From: Paludibacteraceae bacterium
Lineage (GTDB): Bacteria > Bacteroidota > Bacteroidia > Bacteroidales > Paludibacteraceae
NCBI GenBank assembly: GCA_017450435.1
Contig: JAFSTO010000011.1
Span: 1-55,236 of the forward strand
DNA length: 55,236 nt
Direction: 5' to 3'
The notes beneath the pieces are model-generated. The model was not told the origin of the DNA. It saw only the letters and a list, made by a program, of their open reading frames with translations, and did not search any database. The translations under genes and the position numbers were made by a program. Of this stretch, positions 50,846-55,236 are shown in pieces. Position 1 is the stretch's first letter. Each line of letters opens with the position of its first letter.

Positions 50846-53599
50846 TCAAAGGTATATAAAGCCGACAAAATTGTCTTCTCCGATTATAGGCATTACATCT
50901 GAGCCTGCCGGGATAACGAAAGACATACGGTTTCCTTTATATCCTTCTTCAAGGAACATAACTTCCAGAGTTACATCCTTTCTCTTATTCAGTTCCTCAA
51001 TTACTGATCTGTGAACGCTTATCCATTTGTCTGTAGTTATTACTACCTTGGAGTTAGCTGCTGCATTTCTTATACGATTGCAGCACTCAGTATTGAAATA
51101 TGAGTAAGCTGATATTGTCTGCTTATAAAGTACATGCCCGCACTTTGTGCATTTGTAATAGGTCTCGCCATCTGTGTCTGCTGTAGGATGGATGTCCTCA
51201 GACCACTGATAAGTATGCACACATGGTTTAATCTCAGACTCACTATTTTTTTCTTCTGAAGCTGTTGTATAACCAATAGCATATGTTGAGAACAGGTCTG
51301 ATGATACAGGTACAACAGGTGTTGTACTTGTTCCTACTATTGATACCGTTCCACCATGTATACGATAAACAATATAAAGTCTTCCGGAAGCAACAAGTGA
51401 AGAAGGTACCGGAACTTTAAGAATAATACTTGATCCTGTCTTACTGATATAGTTCCTTTCACCGCCATTTATAGTATAAGCAACTGAAATATCAATAAAT
51501 GCTCCAATTGTTACATCCGAATCCTTAAGTTCTTCCTTTAACCTGTCTGCATCTTGCTGAACATCTGCTTCTGATTTTGTATTTGATTCTACAATAACCT
51601 TAACATCATCTGTTGAAGATATGTTTACGCCTGTTCCTTCAAGAATACTCTTAGCTTCTTCACTGCTTATTGCAGGCGTTTCAATTCCTGCATCTCCTGA
51701 TGTTGCAACTTCTACTGAACCACTTTCCGGAGTTGGAGTTGGTTCCGGTGTTGGCTCTGGAGCTGGTGTTGGTTCTGGTTCCGGTGTTGGCTCTGGGTCC
51801 GGCGTTGGCTCTGGTCCCGGTGTCGGTTCTGGTTCCGGTGTTGGCTCTGGGGCTGGTGTTGGTTCTGACTTTGCTTCAGCATATGTATAGGTGTAGGTTT
51901 TATTTTCTGTTACTACTATTCCTGCGCTTGGAACAGCATCCCAGCTTCCTTCCGCATAGCCTTCATTTGGTTTTTCTCCAACTGCCGGAATCTTTTCTTC
52001 AGGAAGCTTCAATTCATCTCCCTCGTGACCGGTTAATGTTACTGTCTTACTATCAGTTGTTCCATCATTCCATGAACCGTTTACTACTTTGAATGATACA
52101 TCGTAACTAATTCCTGTCTGCTCAATAATATTAACTTCAACACAAGCTGCCTCCGAATCTGAGTGATTATCATCTCCTACTACTTTATACCATACATAAT
52201 AGGTTCCGGCGTCGGTGGCTGTAGGGATGGATGTGGTATAAGGTTTTGCAGCGGCATCCTTTGAGCCGAGAGCATACCGCATCTCACCACCTGTGGCCGT
52301 TCCTGCTGTCACAAGTTCCTGCGCCTGTCCGTTAAAGGTCAGTGTCTTCGCTTCAGGTGCTTTGGTTACAACGGATGCTTCTTTTGCTACGTAAGTATAC
52401 GTGTAGGTTGTCGCTCCTGTAATCGCAATTTCCGCGCTCGGCGTCGTATCCCAGCTTCCGGCCTTGTAGGTGTCGTTCGGCTTGCTGCCAACTGCCGGAA
52501 TCTGGTCTGCGGTCAGTTTCAAGGTATCGCCATCATGTCCGGTAAGGGTCACGGTCTTATCTGCTGTCGCAGCAGCGTCTTCGCCCTCATTCCATTTTCC
52601 GTTCACTACCTTAAAGGTCACCGTGTACGAAATAAATCCCTTGATCGTCAGCTCCTGATTGTCTGACGCAAGGGTCGTATTGGCTGCCTTTACGCGCACA
52701 TAATATGTTCCGGGAACGAGGTTCGTGATGTCGCTGCCTGTTCCGGACGTCCAGCTTGTCGCATCCGACTTCTTGTATTCCATGGCAGTCGTCACACCAG
52801 TGATCTTGCCGTCATTGTTGTCAGCCGTTGTGCAGTCTGCCTTGTCCGCAGTAGATGGCTTTTCCGCCTTGGTCACCGTAATCGTCTGCGGATCGCTGTC
52901 AGCAGTGGTCGTTCCGTTGCCCTTCTTGACTACTTGAATAGCACCGGCAGAAATCCCGGTAAGATTGGTATCAGTGTTACTGGTGATATCCGTCCAGTTC
53001 GTTCCGTCCAGGCTATACTTCATCCCGTCTGTTACATTGGAAAGCGTACCGGTATCTGAGCCCGTTGCTGTAAAAGTGGTGCTCGGTGTGGTCTCCTTGC
53101 TGGGACTAACATTACCACCTTCATAATAAATCTTACAGGTTTTAATATATAGAGAGTGACCACTATCAGAAGCACTAAGTGTGATTGTTGAAGCGCTTGC
53201 ATTATTGAGGGTAACTGTTTCGTTTGCAGCATATGTACCTTGGTTTACTACTCCTGATGTGGCGAGAATGCTTACATTGTCCCAATCACCTCCGACACCC
53301 ATGGCTCCTATGGTCATTTCTACCTTCTTGATGGTCTCACCATTGAGTGCAGTGATGGTGACAGTATAATTATTGGTTGACCCAATCGCAAGCCCCCCAG
53401 CCGGGTATCCATACTGACCATTAACCGTAAAGTGGTCACCGGTAATTTCTGCAGGGGCCCACTGAGCCGTAGTGGTTAACGTCTCGCTCAAATCGTCCGC
53501 ATACACCGTCAGACTCATCCCCGGCATCAGCCCCATAACCATCGCCAGCGTGAGGATAAAACTCAGCAGCTTCCTTCCTAATTTTCTTTTTTGTTTCAT
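50846..53599 (-). CDS. Large secreted repeat-rich surface protein
   Basis: A 917-residue exported protein. It has a signal peptide (about 1-34, ending VYADD), an N-terminal beta domain (about 35-165), and a stretch of repeated Ser/Thr/Asp-rich modules (about 175-325). Two copies of a roughly 80-residue module follow (VTFKVVNGKWNEG and VSFKVVNGSWNDG, both with IPAVG.KPN and SWD..PSA). A Pro/Glu/Thr linker of PEPTP units comes next (about 577-624), then a Ser/Glu-rich domain, and a CxxC-containing end (TYYKCTKCGHVLYK). No LPXTG or S-layer motif is seen. It may be an adhesin or binding protein; ligand unknown. It is preceded by AGGAGGG and a leader with a terminator-like hairpin. Confidence 0.75.
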   Translation of the reverse strand: MKQKRKLGRKLLSFILTLAMVMGLMPGMSLTVYADDLSETLTTTAQWAPAEITGDHFTVNGQYGYPAGGLAIGSTNNYTVTITALNGETIKKVEMTIGAMGVGGDWDNVSILATSGVVNQGTYAANETVTLNNASASTITLSASDSGHSLYIKTCKIYYEGGNVSPSKETTPSTTFTATGSDTGTLSNVTDGMKYSLDGTNWTDITSNTDTNLTGISAGAIQVVKKGNGTTTADSDPQTITVTKAEKPSTADKADCTTADNNDGKITGVTTAMEYKKSDATSWTSGTGSDITNLVPGTYYVRVKAANTTLASDNQELTIKGFISYTVTFKVVNGKWNEGEDAAATADKTVTLTGHDGDTLKLTADQIPAVGSKPNDTYKAGSWDTTPSAEIAITGATTYTYTYVAKEASVVTKAPEAKTLTFNGQAQELVTAGTATGGEMRYALGSKDAAAKPYTTSIPTATDAGTYYVWYKVVGDDNHSDSEAACVEVNIIEQTGISYDVSFKVVNGSWNDGTTDSKTVTLTGHEGDELKLPEEKIPAVGEKPNEGYAEGSWDAVPSAGIVVTENKTYTYTYAEAKSEPTPAPEPTPEPEPTPGPEPTPDPEPTPEPEPTPAPEPTPEPTPTPESGSVEVATSGDAGIETPAISSEEAKSILEGTGVNISSTDDVKVIVESNTKSEADVQQDADRLKEELKDSDVTIGAFIDISVAYTINGGERNYISKTGSSIILKVPVPSSLVASGRLYIVYRIHGGTVSIVGTSTTPVVPVSSDLFSTYAIGYTTASEEKNSESEIKPCVHTYQWSEDIHPTADTDGETYYKCTKCGHVLYKQTISAYSYFNTECCNRIRNAAANSKVVITTDKWISVHRSVIEELNKRKDVTLEVMFLEEGYKGNRMSFVIPAGSDVMPIIGEDNFVGFIYL
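51729..51870. repeat. In-gene tandem repeat coding for PEPTP units
   Basis: Imperfect units of 18 bp or multiples (GGTTCCGGTGTTGGCTCT on the plus strand) within the surface-protein gene. They encode alternating PEPTP, PTPAP and PTPDP units that form an extended linker. Slippage here would change linker length without a frameshift. Confidence 0.85.
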
Positions 53600-53633
53600 T
53601 ACAAATTCCCTCCTAGAAAATAATTTTTATATG

Positions 53634-53687
53634 AAAAAAACCGCCGAACCTGACAGGGTATAGTAACCCCATCAGAATCCGACGGTT
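53634..53687 (-). terminator. Attenuator-like terminator in the surface-protein leader
   Basis: On the minus strand, ACCGTCGGA...CTGA...GGGG pairs with CCC...TCAG...TTCGGCGGT as a stem of about 18 pairs including G-U pairs. It is followed directly by seven T residues, then 13-20 nt later by AGGAGGG and the ATG. The position between promoter and ribosome site means it would stop most transcription unless it is prevented from forming. Confidence 0.7.
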
Positions 53688-53717
53688 ATCCATCACGAAT
53701 GTTGTATTCTATTTCAA

Positions 53718-53758
53718 GCGCCTTACGGTCACAAGACGCAAAATTCCCTATAAGGCAC
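53718..53758 (-). other. Upstream stem-loop in the surface-protein leader
   Basis: GTGCCTTA (53751-53758) pairs with TAAGGCGC (53718-53725) on the minus strand, an 8-bp stem with one G-U pair around about 25 nt. With the terminator 30 nt further on, it has the layout of a sensing domain plus expression platform. No known class is recognised. Confidence 0.45.
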
Positions 53759-53777
53759 GCGAATACACAGCTATAGC

Positions 53778-53802
53778 CTGTGCTGTGCTGTGCTGTGCTG
53801 TG
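53778..53802. repeat. Pentanucleotide repeat (CTGTG)5
   Basis: Five exact CTGTG units just after the promoter -10 box of the surface-protein gene on the minus strand (read there as CACAG). The first unit can pair with CACAG at 53766-53770. Copy number changes would alter the start of the transcript rather than a reading frame. Confidence 0.9.
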
Positions 53803-53804
53803 CA

Positions 53805-53833
53805 AGTATATTTATGTTTTGATTCATGGTCAA
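53805..53833 (-). promoter_or_regulatory. Sigma-70-type promoter of the surface-protein gene
   Basis: Minus-strand TTGACC (53828-53833), a 17-nt spacer and TATACT (53805-53810), close to consensus. The start near 53798 falls within the CACAG repeat and gives a leader of about 200 nt. Confidence 0.75.
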
Positions 53834-54079
53834 CATAAAATTAAAATTTAAAATGTACCCATAAAAATGGACACATGCCCTTTCTGAAATCTCACTTTTC
53901 GGACACCGCTTTTGATTCTTTTAAGTGGCATCTCAGTAAAGTGGACACGTTTTTTCACATAATTCATTATCATTTTAGCATACATATTTTTTTATACCAA
54001 CGTTTTTTTATAATTAACTTAATCTTCGCACTACTAATACACGCAAATCTAGTTCACTACAGATCTTTTCTTTAAAATA

Positions 54080-54143
54080 GTTACAATTCAGTTATCATCC
54101 AGATTATGTCCGCTCATATATTGGCTGACAACTAAATTGTAAC
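54080..54143. mobile_element. Shortened MITE copy, about 64 bp
   Basis: Ends GTTACAATT...AATTGTAAC form an inverted repeat. Left end matches the first 20 or so bases of the element at 47419. The right part (TTATGTCCGCTCATATATTGG, split by eye, then CTGAC) matches that element's right end. The middle is missing, consistent with internal deletion. Confidence 0.65.
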
Positions 54144-54221
54144 TTAAAATACCCATCTTAAGAAATTCTTAAGAAATTTCGACGGTAAATCTTAAGATTT
54201 TTTTGATAGAATATCTTCCGT

Positions 54222-54300
54222 ACCCGATTCCGGGTCATATATGGAGCTTTAACCAAAGCTCTGTCGGCGATATTCCGCCAATTATATTCATGTTGCTGTT
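54222..54300 (+). other. Three short hairpins upstream of the Rpn-type gene
   Basis: ACCCG-attc-CGGGT (54222-54235), GAGCTTT-aacc-AAAGCTC (54244-54261) and GGCG-atattc-CGCC (54266-54279) follow one another closely. They lie 260 nt or more before the chosen start. They could be part of an RNA leader or of the element carrying the gene. Confidence 0.5.
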
Positions 54301-54557
54301 TATAAGCAGTTACATAAAAAAATTTTAGAGCAATAATACTTAGATGATTTGCATATAAATGAGAAGGATATTACATAAAAATAAATCAACCTGCCGATTA
54401 CAAAATTCCAGCTCATTCGGTATTGTATAGTCATAAATGGGGAAGTTTTGTGCAGTGGCAGTATGATTCAGGTTTACAACATCCTTCCAACGGCACTATT
54501 CCAGTTGCTGCCGGAATAAAACAACATCTTCCAAGTGCTATTGCAGGAAAGGAAAAG

Positions 54558-55236
54558 ATGAATCAAAAAACAAACACTGAACAATTAACTTATGAAAATG
54601 CCACAGGAGAAATAGCCTATACTCTCACCAGCGACCTGCTTTTTCATTATGTAATGCAAAAATCTCAAAAGGCTCTCATGGGGTTAGTCTGTGCCTTGGA
54701 AGGAATTGATTCCGAATCGGTAAAAAGCGTGGAAGTCCTGAATCCTATAGACCTGAATTCTTACGGAAAAGAAACCATAATGGATTTAAAGCTTCTTTTT
54801 AATTCCGGTAAAATTATGAACATCGAGCTTCAGATGTACACGGATAAGTTCTGGATTGCCAGATCGCTTCTTTACCTGTGCAGAGCTTATGACAGCCTTG
54901 ACAGGTCTGATGATTATTCCAAGTTAAAACCTACTACTCACTTCTGCATAACCAATCAGGAGCTATTTCCGGAGTACCCTGAATTTTATGCTCGTTTCCT
55001 GTTATTAAATGCAAAAAATCATCAACCTTATACTAAAAATTTTGGTATTAACGTGTTACAATTAAACCACATAGATCTCGCTACTAAAGAAGATGTACAG
55101 AATAATCTCGTCTATTGGGCAAAGCTCTTTAATGCTACTACCTGGGAGGAATTCAGAGCTCTTGCTAATAACAATGACTCTATCAAGGAGGTGGGCGACT
55201 TGATTTTTACACTTAATACCGATAACCAGGCAAAAG
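54558..55236 (+). CDS. Rpn/PD-(D/E)XK nuclease-family transposase-like protein, 3' end outside window
   Basis: About 226 residues are visible. The start MNQKTNTEQLTYENATGE is followed by DLLFHYVM and VEVLNPIDLNSYGKETIMDLKL, split by eye. The latter ends in a D...ExQ-type core (MDLKLL, NIELQMYTDKFWIAR) of PD-(D/E)XK nucleases. RSLLYLCRAYDSL and ATTWEEF are family-like in Rpn recombination-promoting nucleases. ATG at 54558 follows GGAAAGGAAAAG; the frame is open back to 54360 with a TTG at 54423 as the only other start. These proteins are commonly multi-copy in Lachnospiraceae. Its nearness to a MITE copy suits a mobile region. Confidence 0.8.
   Translation, partial: MNQKTNTEQLTYENATGEIAYTLTSDLLFHYVMQKSQKALMGLVCALEGIDSESVKSVEVLNPIDLNSYGKETIMDLKLLFNSGKIMNIELQMYTDKFWIARSLLYLCRAYDSLDRSDDYSKLKPTTHFCITNQELFPEYPEFYARFLLLNAKNHQPYTKNFGINVLQLNHIDLATKEDVQNNLVYWAKLFNATTWEEFRALANNNDSIKEVGDLIFTLNTDNQAK

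Larger units (their letters stand above)
53600..54557. other. 958-bp region without a protein gene: leader, insertion-sequence traces, short MITE, structured leader
   Basis: From left to right: ribosome site and attenuator-like leader of the surface protein (53600-53800), its promoter (53805-53833), a stretch with three GTGTCC-type repeats that resembles an IS21-type end (about 53850-53960), a shortened MITE (54080-54143), and small hairpins before the last gene (54222-54300). A 66-codon frame at 53875-54075 is not credible as a gene. Confidence 0.6.

Noticed and set aside
51729-51870. Tandem repeat considered as a CRISPR array
   Set aside because: Units are adjacent with no unique spacers and encode an in-frame Pro/Glu/Thr linker.
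51621-51890. Plus-strand frame with Gly-Ser-Gly-Val repeats
   Set aside because: It is the antisense reading of the PEPTP linker repeat in the surface-protein gene.
53600-53800. Known c-di-GMP riboswitch in the surface-protein leader
   Set aside because: The conserved core (a GNRA tetraloop-receptor layout with ACGCAAAGCC-like sequence) is not seen, so no known class is claimed.
53875-54075. 66-codon plus-strand frame rich in His, Phe and Ile
   Set aside because: It crosses the IS-end-like repeats, has no ribosome site, and its composition fits chance translation of AT-rich DNA.

Overview
The window reads as two unrelated bacterial genomes joined end to end, with the seam inside one gap (GAPDH) gene near 37.1-37.3 kb. 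Bases 1 to about 37,100 are Bacteroidales-like (Prevotellaceae/Bacteroidaceae type). They carry SusC/SusD, an Rnf operon, a KorAB oxidoreductase, secreted proteins with type IX-style C-terminal tails, no Shine-Dalgarno sequences, and several promoters of the Bacteroidetes TTTG / 19-21 nt / TAnnTTTG form. Bases from about 37,300 to the end are AT-richer and Lachnospiraceae/Butyrivibrio-like: AGGAGG ribosome sites, TTGnnn/TAnnnT promoters, AGA arginine codons, a pantothenate ECF transporter and a clostridial pseudopilin cluster. A misassembled metagenome contig is the simplest explanation; inter-phylum recombination is the alternative.

Left half. 1-6.8 kb is a starch locus on the minus strand: a partial CBM26-type protein, a non-catalytic binding protein and two GH13 alpha-amylases, three of which share an N-terminal module and a C-terminal tail. 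7.0-14.7 kb is an rnfBCDGEA operon ending in trmO. It is split between rnfC and rnfD by a thioesterase, a proline-rich 58-residue peptide gene, a zeta-toxin-like kinase and a 50-residue gene, two of them coupled by ATGA overlaps. ung and rpsO follow. A minus-strand gene run (two FKBP isomerases, a flippase, a beta-helix protein, truA, a secreted endonuclease I) spans 16.1-23.9 kb. korAB is divergent from it. A dipeptide epimerase faces korB across a bidirectional terminator. A SusC/SusD/third-lipoprotein operon (28.7-36.0 kb) has its own promoter and a 225-nt leader. A tRNA-Leu(CAA) and a small structured RNA candidate close this half.

Right half. Downstream of gap lie a PHP-family histidinol phosphatase, a degenerate GGDEF membrane protein, a transglutaminase-like lipoprotein and a pseudopilin/GspF cluster without an ATPase. 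Then come an orphan cheY, a five-hairpin intergenic block, a panT-like/coaX/coaBC operon for pantothenate uptake and CoA synthesis with a repeated operator-like site, a MITE, a PAP2 phosphatase, an ABC exporter, and a large repeat-rich surface protein behind an attenuator-like leader. The window ends in a partial Rpn/PD-(D/E)XK nuclease-transposase gene beside a shortened MITE copy.

The most promising unexplained features are the accessory insert in the rnf operon (especially the KYGPP peptide), the structured RNA loci at 36.5, 44.3 and 53.6-53.8 kb, and the operator-like repeats on the pantothenate promoter. All protein names are from motif reading only; no database search was possible.
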